From Pseudomonadota bacterium (GTDB lineage Bacteria; Pseudomonadota; Alphaproteobacteria; Rhizobiales; Hyphomicrobiaceae), in the NCBI GenBank assembly GCA_023428365.1, contig JAEYYQ010000661.1:1-9372 (forward strand): DNA of 9,372 nt, given 5' to 3'. Positions 1 through 6,942 of this stretch are shown here, piece after piece; positions within the stretch are counted from its first letter, which is position 1, and every line of letters begins with the position of its first letter. A program made the translations under genes and the position numbers. Below the pieces are notes generated by a model, which saw only the letters and a program-made list of their open reading frames with translations, had not been told where the DNA came from and searched no databases.

Positions 1-67
1 CGACACAGAGCCCCATGGAGAACGCCGCCAGGACGTACCAGAAGAGCTTGGCGATCAGAAAATCCAT
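1..67 (-). CDS. N-terminus of a small membrane protein (partial)
   Basis: An ATG at 65-67 on the minus strand opens a frame that stays open to the window edge, giving 22 codons that begin MDFLIAKLFWYVLAAF. The segment is strongly hydrophobic and reads as a transmembrane helix or signal anchor. A GGGGA Shine-Dalgarno-like stretch lies about 7 bases upstream of the ATG. The frame starts 28 bases after the stop of the large OmpA-domain gene on the same strand, so the two are probably co-transcribed and may both act at the cell envelope. Only the first helix is visible; the function is unknown and the rest lies outside the window. Confidence 0.6.
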   Translation of the reverse strand, partial: MDFLIAKLFWYVLAAFSMGLCV

Positions 68-95
68 TCGTCGTCCCCGTCGTCTTCGCCAGAGT

Positions 96-2696
96 TCAAT
101 TGACCTTGATGGTGAATTCGACACGCCGGTTCAGCGCCCGCGAGTGTGCCGTCGAGTTTGGGGCCACCGGCTGTGTCGCACCATACCCTATGGACTTGAG
201 ACGCTCCGCGGGCACGCCACGTTCGATCAAAAAGCCAGCCACAGTTTCGGCGCGACGCTCCGAGAGCGACTGGTTACGCTCCGGTGTGCCCTCAGCATCC
301 GCATGTCCCTCAACCTCGATGATCAGACGCCCACACGCGTTTGCCGCCTCGGCTAGCCGATCCAGCGTCGAGGCGCTCTGGCGCGACAGGTCCGAACTCG
401 CCCGCTCAAACCGTACCACACCGTGTTCACCCGCATCGTCGATCACTTGCCGACAAGCCTCCTCGTCGTTGCGCTCGGTAGACTTAGGCTGCAATGCAGC
501 CTGTTGCTGAGGCGTTGGAGCCGTTGGCCGAACCTCTGTCGACGACTGAGTGCTCGCTGCTGGTGGTGCGGTTCTCGTCGCGCGGACAGGATCCTCGGGA
601 ACTGGTGCTACCGTGGGAGGCGTTGAAGTTACCGCCGCCGTTCGCGATTTGTCAGCCGCCTTTCTGGCAGCCTCGTCCTTCGCACGGCGATCCTCCTCGG
701 CGCGTCGACGCTCGACCTCTGCCAACTCCGCTCTCCGGCGTTCGTCTTCCGCTTTTCGCCGCTCCGCCTCGACCCGTTGACGCTCGGCGTCCGCGCGGCG
801 GCGATCCTCTTCGGCTTGTGCCTGAGCCAGAGCTTCAGCGCGCGCCAATGCTTGCTTGCGATCTGCCTCGACCTTGCGACGCGCCTCGGTTTCCGCCTGC
901 TTTTTAGCTTCCTGCTCCGCCCAAATCATCGCGTCGGAGCGCACCCGGATCACGTCCCGGCCCGAATATCCCTTGGGCAAATCACGCAGATGCTGGCGAG
1001 CCGACGTCGCCACCGCCGTGTCGGGGGCCTCGCCGCTTACCGTCAATTCCTGCCCCGCCAATCGGGCCTCGCCCACACGCAATGTGGACAGCACCTGCAA
1101 CCCTGTGTCGGCCGTTTTACCCCATTTTTTGGAGGATGCACTGCTGACCGACATATGATCGACCAGGCGCGACTTCGGAAACAGCCGCGTTGCTGCCCGC
1201 GTCAGCTCGGAGCGTGTCGCCTGATCGGGAACTTGACCTTCGAGCAGCACCTCATTCGCCGTCGCGACTGCACGCCAGTTCAGCTCCGGCTCGGCCGGTG
1301 CATTGACGGTCAGCGCGAACTGCGGGTCGCAAGACCGGTTGGCGGCTGTTGTCACCTCGGCGCGCACGGCATCTGCAGCGTCCTCGTCATCGGTCACTGC
1401 GACGAACCGGAGCGAACGATCCACGAGTTGGAGCTGACCATTGCCAAACCTGGTGATCCCCTGCAGACCGGCCATCATGCATGCCAGCCACCCGTCCGTG
1501 GCTCCCGCCCCTAATTCGAGATCGTCCCTCACTTGGCGTCCGCCAAAACGCGAGCGTATGGCACTAAGAAGAGAGCTTCTTGCGGCTTCCGTCGGCACGT
1601 ATCCGGTCAGCCGGACCCCGCTCTCATCGACAGCCAGGAAGCTCGTATAAGGGCTCACCGACTTTATCGTCGCCTCGCGGAATTTGATTTGCTCGCTGAC
1701 CTTGTAAGACTGCGGCATCCCGGATTGCAGATCGCCACGCAGCGCTTCGACCGTCTCCTGTTTGGCAGCCAAGCCCGACAGTCTCACCTCGGTGTCGCGC
1801 AGATCGATGCCGCCCTCTTCCAGCCGCGCGAGTTTGCCGAGAGCACCGGCAGCAGCCGCAACCAGATCGTCTGGCTCACCTGAGGCGATCTGCATCCGAT
1901 CGACGATTGTACGCTGCGCGAAGGCCTTCTGGGCGGCAGCTGCGATTGCTGTACGGGTCTGCTCACTGGGAACGTAGCCCCCGAGCTGAAGCTGGCTCGC
2001 GGAAAGTCTCGCGGTCCATACGAACGGTTTTGCCACCGGCGGCACGACGTTCTCGCTGGTGATTTTGATGCCCGGCGGCACACCGTTGGACAACGCCGAC
2101 TTCAACATCTGGTAAGCGGCAGGGGTCTCAGCCTCGCCGGCCACGGTCAGGCTGTCGCCTTCGAGTTCCACGCGTGCTCCCGGCTTCAAGCCCGAAAGCT
2201 GCCTCAGACCGAAGCTGATCGCACCCAGCCAAGCCTCCGGCTCGGATGCACCACGGGCAAGGCGCATACGATCATCAATCTCAAGCTGTGGAAAAGTGGC
2301 TTTCGCCGCTCCGACGATCGCGCGGCGCGTATTCTCATTGGCGACGAAACCCGTGAGCCGCAACCGGCTGTCACGCAGAGAGGCGGTCCACGTGTAAGTG
2401 CGCTGCTCTTCTATGATTTCCGTGCGATTGCGGACCCTGCGGACGCCCCATTGATTGTCAGCGACCTGATTGGCTGCGCGTTGCTCGACCACGTCGGACG
2501 CCTTGCCGGTCAAGGTGCCATCCCGGCCGTCGAACTCGATCGTCGCCCAGCTCAATCCACCCTTCTCGAGTGCAACCTGAGCCTGTTGTTTCAGCTCGGT
2601 CTCAATCCCGGTCAACGATCCGCGCAGGTGTGCAATCCCCAGCAGGCCGAGAACCAGGACAACGCCCCATAGCCAGCGCAAGGGATTACATCTCAT
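96..2696 (-). CDS. OmpA-family envelope protein with tandem BON-like modules
   Basis: An 866-residue protein predicted to be anchored in the inner membrane and to bind peptidoglycan through its C-terminus. Seen in order: a hydrophobic helix at about 6-24; a BON-like stretch at about 30-98; four tandem modules of about 120 residues (about 101-222, 225-345, 350-470, 474-590), each opening with a W/F-T-A-R/S-L-type strand followed by an L-x-G-x-V-P turn; a Glu/Arg/Ala-rich coiled coil at about 591-682; a Pro/Thr/Gln-rich linker at about 688-740; and an OmpA domain at about 747-866. The domain carries GHADAEG and LSERRAETV, whose Asp (about 800) and Arg (about 815) match the diaminopimelate-binding pair of OmpA. 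I chose the ATG at 2694-2696 because GAGGGAG lies 10 bases upstream; an in-frame GTG at 2723 has no ribosome site. The family pairing of BON with OmpA is known (for example mycobacterial ArfA), but this form is much longer. No beta-barrel is visible. The exact role is unknown. Confidence 0.88.
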   Translation of the reverse strand: MRCNPLRWLWGVVLVLGLLGIAHLRGSLTGIETELKQQAQVALEKGGLSWATIEFDGRDGTLTGKASDVVEQRAANQVADNQWGVRRVRNRTEIIEEQRTYTWTASLRDSRLRLTGFVANENTRRAIVGAAKATFPQLEIDDRMRLARGASEPEAWLGAISFGLRQLSGLKPGARVELEGDSLTVAGEAETPAAYQMLKSALSNGVPPGIKITSENVVPPVAKPFVWTARLSASQLQLGGYVPSEQTRTAIAAAAQKAFAQRTIVDRMQIASGEPDDLVAAAAGALGKLARLEEGGIDLRDTEVRLSGLAAKQETVEALRGDLQSGMPQSYKVSEQIKFREATIKSVSPYTSFLAVDESGVRLTGYVPTEAARSSLLSAIRSRFGGRQVRDDLELGAGATDGWLACMMAGLQGITRFGNGQLQLVDRSLRFVAVTDDEDAADAVRAEVTTAANRSCDPQFALTVNAPAEPELNWRAVATANEVLLEGQVPDQATRSELTRAATRLFPKSRLVDHMSVSSASSKKWGKTADTGLQVLSTLRVGEARLAGQELTVSGEAPDTAVATSARQHLRDLPKGYSGRDVIRVRSDAMIWAEQEAKKQAETEARRKVEADRKQALARAEALAQAQAEEDRRRADAERQRVEAERRKAEDERRRAELAEVERRRAEEDRRAKDEAARKAADKSRTAAVTSTPPTVAPVPEDPVRATRTAPPAASTQSSTEVRPTAPTPQQQAALQPKSTERNDEEACRQVIDDAGEHGVVRFERASSDLSRQSASTLDRLAEAANACGRLIIEVEGHADAEGTPERNQSLSERRAETVAGFLIERGVPAERLKSIGYGATQPVAPNSTAHSRALNRRVEFTIKVN

Positions 2697-2925
2697 GCCG
2701 CTCAAACTCCCTCGTCCGCTCACGGCAGAACGCAGAATCTGCGCTTCACACGCAATCTACGCAACCGGAACACCGCGCGCCGATACCCCTACCGCGCGAA
2801 TCGTGCCGCAGACACCCGTCATCTATCGCGGTGCACTATAGTCAAGCCAGCCAGCCATTGGAAGCTGGGCAGATTCCGGGCTTGGATGAGACGCGGGAGC
2901 GATGCCGAATTGCCACCCGTACCTT
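2697..2925 (-). promoter_or_regulatory. Upstream region of the OmpA-domain gene, weak promoter candidate
   Basis: This is the gap between the stop of the GMC gene and the start of the OmpA-domain gene, both on the minus strand. The best signal is CTTGAC, a perfect alphaproteobacterial -35 hexamer, on the minus strand at 2841-2846. At 15-17 bases spacing the possible -10 hexamers (TAGATG, AGATGA, GATGAC) are poor. The OmpA gene therefore probably has its own promoter here, but I cannot fix its -10. A Shine-Dalgarno GAGGGAG lies at 2707-2713. No Rho-independent terminator with a U-tract follows the GMC gene. Confidence 0.25.
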
Positions 2926-4548
2926 TCAGGCAACGGGTGCGCTCCGGCCGAGGATCATGTCGGACGCCTTATCAGCGATCATCAGAGTCGCCGCGTTGAG
3001 GTTCGCCGAGATCATACGCGGCATGATTGACGCATCAACGACACGCAGCCCTTCGAGGCCGTGCACGCGCAGTTGGTCGTCGACCACAGCGAGCGGATCC
3101 GACGCCGGTCCCATGCGGCAGCTGCAGCCGGGATGGAAGGTCGTCTGAGCACGGCGCGTGGCAGCATCGAGCAATTCATCATCGGACTGCACGCCAGGTC
3201 CGGGGAAATCTTCGTGGGCGTAGTACGGTTCCAACGGCTTTGACTTCAGAAGACGACGCGCCAGTTTCATGCCCGCGACGAGAACTCTGCGATCGATCTC
3301 TTCCGCAAGGTAGTTGGTCTGGATCACCGGCGGCGCGAACGGATCGGCTGACCTGATCCGCACATAGCCGCGGCTTTCAGGCCGCTGCTGCCAGCAGGCT
3401 ACCGTCATTCCCGGCTCGTCTTCCAGCTTGCCCTGCTCGCCTTCCTTGTAGCTCGCGGGCGTGAACGTGAATTGCAGATCGGAACTCTCGGCAGTCTCCC
3501 CCGAGTGCCAGAAGCCATAAACCAGCGTCGGACTGATCGCGAGAATGCCCTTGCGCTTGAGGGCCCACTTCGCAACCTCCCCCGCCAACCGGACACCGCG
3601 CACCATCTCGTTGATCGTGTCGATGTTCTTGACGCGCGCCACGGTTCGCGGTGCGTAGTGATCCTGCAGACCTTCCCCGACGCCCGCCAGCGCATGGGCC
3701 ACGGTGATGCCGTGGGCAGCCAGCATCTCTGGCGAGCCAATACCGGACAGTTGCAGGAGCTGGGGCGAGTTATAGGTTCCGCCGGATAAGACCACCTCAC
3801 GCCGGGCTGCGATTTCCATCGGCTTGCCGTGGCGGCCGCCCCAACTATAGCGAACGCCCGTCGCACACTTACCGTCGAGGACGATGGCCGGCGCATGCGC
3901 ATCGGTGCGGACCGTCAGGTTCGCGCGCCCCATGGCTGGCCGCAGAAACGCCGTCGACGAACTCACGCGGCGACCGTTGGAGATCGTGCGCTGAGCGTAG
4001 GATATGCCTTCCTGCAGACCGGCGTTGTAGTCCGGGTTTCGTGGAATGCCGAGCGTGGTCGCGCCTTCGATGAAGGCATCGCAGAGCGGATGCTTCCAAT
4101 CGATGTCCGTGACGGTAAGACTGCCCTCGCTGCCGCGGTATTTCGGGTCCGCTTCACCAATGCGCCGCTCCATGCGCCGGAAATACGGGAGAACGTCGGC
4201 GTACCCCCAACCGCGATTGCCGTATTGCGCCCAGGTGTCGAAATCGAGCGGCTGGCCGCGATTGTAGACGTGGCCGTTGATCGAACTCGACCCGCCTAAT
4301 GTCTTGCCTCGGGGCGAATAAATGCGGCGTCCGGCTGTCCACGCGCCGGGCTCCTGTGCATAGCACCAGTTGAGCCGGTCATTATAGAATGTCTTGATGA
4401 AGCCGGCGGGAATGTGGATCCATGGACTGCGATCCGGCGGTCCGGCCTCGAGAATGCACACACTTACCTTCGGATCAGCGCTGAGCCGGTTCGCAAGGAC
4501 GCAACCCGCCGATCCCGCACCGACGATCACATAGTCGAACGTTTCCAC
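2926..4548 (-). CDS. GMC-family FAD-dependent alcohol/choline dehydrogenase (BetA-like)
   Basis: A 540-residue glucose-methanol-choline flavoprotein that oxidises a primary alcohol to an aldehyde, probably in the cytoplasm since no signal peptide is visible. The N-terminus FDYVIVGAGSAGCVLANRL carries the GxGxxG FAD-binding loop (G10, G12, G15) with the ribose-binding acid at E34. GMC signature 1 (PRGKTLGGSSSING onward) is at about 79-98 and signature 2 (GGTYNSPQLLQLSGI) at about 256-270. The catalytic His is H472 in FHPGCSCRMG, and the second catalytic position is N516 in SANLNAAT. The C-terminal block resembles BetA choline dehydrogenases more than fungal oxidases. I chose the GTG at 4546-4548 (protein METFDYV) because AGAGG sits 7 bases upstream; the in-frame GTG at 4552-4554 would have it only 1 base away. 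It is divergent from an aldehyde dehydrogenase that could take its product. The substrate is unknown: choline, another short alcohol or an alkoxy alcohol are all possible. Confidence 0.92.
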   Translation of the reverse strand: METFDYVIVGAGSAGCVLANRLSADPKVSVCILEAGPPDRSPWIHIPAGFIKTFYNDRLNWCYAQEPGAWTAGRRIYSPRGKTLGGSSSINGHVYNRGQPLDFDTWAQYGNRGWGYADVLPYFRRMERRIGEADPKYRGSEGSLTVTDIDWKHPLCDAFIEGATTLGIPRNPDYNAGLQEGISYAQRTISNGRRVSSSTAFLRPAMGRANLTVRTDAHAPAIVLDGKCATGVRYSWGGRHGKPMEIAARREVVLSGGTYNSPQLLQLSGIGSPEMLAAHGITVAHALAGVGEGLQDHYAPRTVARVKNIDTINEMVRGVRLAGEVAKWALKRKGILAISPTLVYGFWHSGETAESSDLQFTFTPASYKEGEQGKLEDEPGMTVACWQQRPESRGYVRIRSADPFAPPVIQTNYLAEEIDRRVLVAGMKLARRLLKSKPLEPYYAHEDFPGPGVQSDDELLDAATRRAQTTFHPGCSCRMGPASDPLAVVDDQLRVHGLEGLRVVDASIMPRMISANLNAATLMIADKASDMILGRSAPVA

Positions 4549-4555
4549 CCGCACG

Positions 4556-4560
4556 CCTCT
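4556..4560 (-). promoter_or_regulatory. Ribosome binding site deciding the GMC start
   Basis: AGAGG on the minus strand lies 7 bases before the GTG at 4546-4548 and only 1 base before the in-frame GTG at 4552-4554. The spacing favours the inner GTG, giving the typical GMC N-terminus METFDYVIVG. Confidence 0.55.
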
Positions 4561-4587
4561 GGCTTGCCCATTGTCCGCAATGCGAAG

Positions 4588-4593
4588 ATATAG
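4588..4593 (-). promoter_or_regulatory. Candidate -10 box for the GMC gene
   Basis: CTATAT on the minus strand matches the -10 form common in alphaproteobacterial housekeeping promoters and lies about 40 bases before the GMC start codon. The -35 position, 16-18 bases further upstream, reads about CGCAAC to AACGCA, which is poor, and it runs into the left arm of the palindrome at 4615-4637. A good -10 with a poor -35 next to an operator is typical of an activator-dependent promoter. That reading is inference. Confidence 0.4.
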
Positions 4594-4614
4594 AACCGCA
4601 TCGCGTAGCGTTGC

Positions 4615-4637
4615 GTTCTACGTAACGCGCGTAGAAC
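4615..4637. promoter_or_regulatory. Palindromic operator candidate in the divergent control region
   Basis: GTTCTACG (4615-4622) and CGTAGAAC (4630-4637) form a perfect 8-bp inverted repeat around a 7-bp centre. A further TAGAAC half-site at 4591-4596 repeats the outer part of the right arm. The palindrome lies between the GMC and aldehyde dehydrogenase genes, upstream of both candidate promoters. It is not followed by a T-tract and is far from any stop codon, so it does not look like a terminator. A dimeric regulator binding here could control both genes. The regulator is not in the window. Confidence 0.55.
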
Positions 4638-4655
4638 TCGCAATCAGTGTATACG

Positions 4656-4683
4656 TTGACAAGGTCGCAGCGCTACATAATCC
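4656..4683 (+). promoter_or_regulatory. Candidate promoter for the aldehyde dehydrogenase
   Basis: TTGACA at 4656-4661 is a perfect sigma-70 -35 hexamer. With a 16-bp spacer the -10 would be TAATCC (4678-4683). A better-looking CATAAT at 4676-4681 leaves only 14 bp. Transcription would start near 4690, about 65 bases before the ATG at 4756, and the palindrome would lie about 50-75 bases upstream of that start. The -35 is convincing and the -10 is not. Confidence 0.4.
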
Positions 4684-4755
4684 TGCAGCGCAATTTCGCC
4701 AGGATCGCCGCACGCCCGCGCCTCGAAGCAACAGCGCGAAATCGGGAGCATACCC

Positions 4756-6276
4756 ATGCAAGACATTCCGACCAGCTTGAAAAAATACCAGACATACATC
4801 GACGGAAAATGGTGCGACGCCGCCTCCGGCAAAACCTTTCAGACGTCGGATCCCTACACCGGCGAACCGTGGGCGGTGATCCCCGAGTGCGACGCAACGG
4901 ACGTCGATCGCGCCTGCAACGCCGCCGCTCGTGCCTTCGAGAGCGGCCCGTGGCCGTCGATGACAGCGACCGCGCGTGGACACATCCTGCGCAAAATCGC
5001 GATGCTGTTGGAGAAGCACGGCGAGCATCTCGCTCAGATCGAAGTGCGCGACAACGGCAAACTGATTTCCGAGATGTCGGCGCAGCTCAAGTATCTGCCC
5101 GAGTGGTACTACTATTACGGCGGTCTCGCCGACAAAGTGAATGGTATGGTGGTGCCGTGCGACAAGCCCGATACGTTCGCCTACACACTACGCGAACCGG
5201 TTGGCGTCTGCGGTCTGATCATCCCGTGGAATTCGCCGCTGCTGCTGGTCGGCTATAAGCTCGCGCCGGCGCTGGCGGCAGGCTGCACGGTCGTTATCAA
5301 ACCGTCCGAATACACCTCTGCGTCGCTGCTGGAATTCATCAAGCTGGTTGTTGAGGAAGCCGGTGTGCCACCGGGCGTCATCAACGTCGTCACCGGCTTT
5401 GGCGGTGTTGCGGGCGAGGCGCTGATCACCCATCCCAAGGTCGCGAAGGTCGCCTTCACTGGCGGTAGCCTGACCGGATCACGCGTCGCCTCTGTGGCGG
5501 CTGCGAACTTCAAGAAGGTCTCGCTGGAACTGGGTGGCAAGTCGCCGAACATCGTATTCGACGACGCTATTCTCGATGATGCCGTCAACGGCGCGATCTC
5601 AGGCATTTTCGCGGCCACAGGACAGACTTGTGTCGCGGGCTCGCGGCTGCTGGTACAGGAAAGCATCCACGACAAGTTCGTCGAGAAGCTGCTGGCCACC
5701 GCGAAGACAGCCAAGCTCGGCAATCCGATGAGCTTCGAGACACAGGTCGGCCCGGTCACCACACCACCACAATATCAGAAGGTATTGTCCTACATCGACA
5801 TTGCCAAGAGTGAGGGCGCGCAGTGCGTGCTCGGCGGCGGTCCAGCAGGCCCCGAGCTGGGCGGCGGCAAATACTTCGTGCAGCCGACGGTCTTCACCGG
5901 TGTCAACAACAAGATGCGCATCGCCCAGGAAGAAGTGTTCGGCCCGGTCCTGTCGGTCATCAAATTCAAGGACGAGGAAGATGCCATCCGCATCGCCAAC
6001 GATGTCATCTACGGATTGGCCGCGGGCGTGTGGACGCAGAATGTGAAGCGCGCCACCATCATGCCGCGACGCATCCGAGCGGGCACCGTGTGGGTCAACA
6101 CGTATCGTGCGATCAGCTACACGATGCCATTTGGCGGCTTCATGAGTTCGGGCCTTGGCCGCGAGAATGGCCAGGACGCGATCAACGAGTATCTCGACAC
6201 GAAAGCCGTCTGGGTCTCGACGGCATCGAACTCCGGAAATCCCTTCATCATGAAGACATCGGCGCCGACGCGATAA
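4756..6276 (+). CDS. NAD(P)-dependent aldehyde dehydrogenase
   Basis: A 506-residue cytoplasmic aldehyde dehydrogenase of usual family length that oxidises an aldehyde to its carboxylic acid with NAD or NADP. Visible landmarks: oxyanion-hole Asn N159 in IIPWNSPL; the cofactor-binding IKPSE with K182; FTGG at 234-237; general base E258 in SLELGGKSPN; nucleophile C292 in ATGQTCVAGSR; and the later EEVFGPVLSV and MPFGGFMSSGLGRENG motifs. The catalytic set is complete and no frameshift is seen. The ATG is preceded at 7 bases by GGGAG. The gene is divergent from the GMC alcohol dehydrogenase across about 200 bp and ends at a bidirectional terminator. The pairing suggests an alcohol to aldehyde to acid route. 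Betaine-aldehyde dehydrogenase is one possibility given the BetA-like partner, but nothing in the sequence fixes the substrate. Confidence 0.95.
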   Translation: MQDIPTSLKKYQTYIDGKWCDAASGKTFQTSDPYTGEPWAVIPECDATDVDRACNAAARAFESGPWPSMTATARGHILRKIAMLLEKHGEHLAQIEVRDNGKLISEMSAQLKYLPEWYYYYGGLADKVNGMVVPCDKPDTFAYTLREPVGVCGLIIPWNSPLLLVGYKLAPALAAGCTVVIKPSEYTSASLLEFIKLVVEEAGVPPGVINVVTGFGGVAGEALITHPKVAKVAFTGGSLTGSRVASVAAANFKKVSLELGGKSPNIVFDDAILDDAVNGAISGIFAATGQTCVAGSRLLVQESIHDKFVEKLLATAKTAKLGNPMSFETQVGPVTTPPQYQKVLSYIDIAKSEGAQCVLGGGPAGPELGGGKYFVQPTVFTGVNNKMRIAQEEVFGPVLSVIKFKDEEDAIRIANDVIYGLAAGVWTQNVKRATIMPRRIRAGTVWVNTYRAISYTMPFGGFMSSGLGRENGQDAINEYLDTKAVWVSTASNSGNPFIMKTSAPTR

Positions 6277-6290
6277 GCGAAGGGAAGCCG

Positions 6291-6328
6291 AAAAACAAAA
6301 ATAGCCGCGCAGGGCGCGGCTATTTTTT
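6291..6328. terminator. Strong bidirectional Rho-independent terminator
   Basis: ATAGCCGCGC (6301-6310) and GCGCGGCTAT (6314-6323) pair perfectly around the loop AGG. The stem is followed by TTTTT on the plus strand and flanked on the left by AAAAACAAAA (6291-6300), which gives a T-tract on the minus strand. It lies between the stop of the aldehyde dehydrogenase (6276) and the stop of the cytoplasmic cyclophilin (6350), so it can end both converging transcripts. Confidence 0.93.
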
Positions 6329-6349
6329 ATTCGTCAGCGGGAAGGCAAA

Positions 6350-6820
6350 TCACGCGTCGGCAGCAACGCGGATGGACTTGATCTTGTCCGGGTTCTGAAC
6401 CGGCTCACCGCGCTTGATCTTGTCGACATTGTCCATGCCTTCGATCACCTGGCCCCAGACCGTGTACTGGCGGTCGAGGAAGCGGGCGTCATCGAAGCAG
6501 ATGAAGAACTGGCTGTCGGCCGAGTTTGGCGACTGCGCGCGCGCCATCGAGCAGACACCGCGCACGTGCGGCTCACGGTTGAATTCGGCTTCGAGCTTCT
6601 GGCCCGAGCCGCCGGTGCCGGTGCCCTGCGGGCAGCCTGTCTGCGCCATGAAGCCGTCGATCACGCGATGGAAAACGATGCCGTCATAAAACTTCTGGCG
6701 CACCAGTTCCTTGATGCGGGCCACGTGGTTCGGAGCCAGATCGGGCCGCATGGCGATGACGACGGGGCCCTGTGAGGTTTCCATCAGCAGAGTGTTTTCG
6801 GGATCTTTGATGTCGGCCAT
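6350..6820 (-). CDS. ppiB: Cytoplasmic peptidyl-prolyl cis-trans isomerase (cyclophilin)
   Basis: A 156-residue single-domain cyclophilin that catalyses cis-trans isomerisation of prolyl peptide bonds. No signal peptide is present (MADIKDPENTLL start), so it acts in the cytoplasm. The active-site block FHRVIDGFMAQTG holds the catalytic Arg (R52) with F57, M58 and Q60, matching human cyclophilin A R55, F60, M61 and Q63. The SQFFICFDD and YTVWGQVIEGMD stretches are further family hallmarks. The ATG at 6818-6820 has a strong GGAGG site 5 bases upstream. It is the last gene of a minus-strand run after coaD and an exported cyclophilin, 122 bp from the latter, and ends at the bidirectional terminator. 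The symbol follows common naming of bacterial cytoplasmic cyclophilins. Confidence 0.93.
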   Translation of the reverse strand: MADIKDPENTLLMETSQGPVVIAMRPDLAPNHVARIKELVRQKFYDGIVFHRVIDGFMAQTGCPQGTGTGGSGQKLEAEFNREPHVRGVCSMARAQSPNSADSQFFICFDDARFLDRQYTVWGQVIEGMDNVDKIKRGEPVQNPDKIKSIRVAADA

Positions 6821-6942
6821 CCGGGCCTCCTCGATGTTTTTAGGTTATCAGTCTGTCGCGGGTTACTTGTCATCGCTCATGCGCCTGCGCAAGACCGAGC
6901 GTACTCAACGGCCTTCGTTAGCATGCAGGCGATGGGATGCTT

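Noticed and set aside
777..1514. Open frame of 245 codons on the plus strand inside the OmpA-domain gene
   Set aside because: It is antisense to well-supported repeat modules, its composition is rich in Arg, Cys and Gln, and no domain is visible. It is a shadow of the real frame.
2914..2939. Inverted repeat CACCCGT / ACGGGTG around the GMC stop codon
   Set aside because: The 7-bp stem has a 12-base loop and no T-tract follows it on the minus strand, so a Rho-independent terminator is not supported.
2570..3148. Open frame of 192 codons on the plus strand across the intergenic region between the OmpA and GMC genes
   Set aside because: Most of it is antisense to the ends of two real genes and the product is Ser/Arg/Pro-rich with no motif or ribosome site.
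6882..6931. CGCCTGC / GCAGGCG inverted repeat between the two cyclophilin genes
   Set aside because: The arms are only 7 bp with a 36-bp spacer and no T-tract. This is likely chance in GC-rich DNA.
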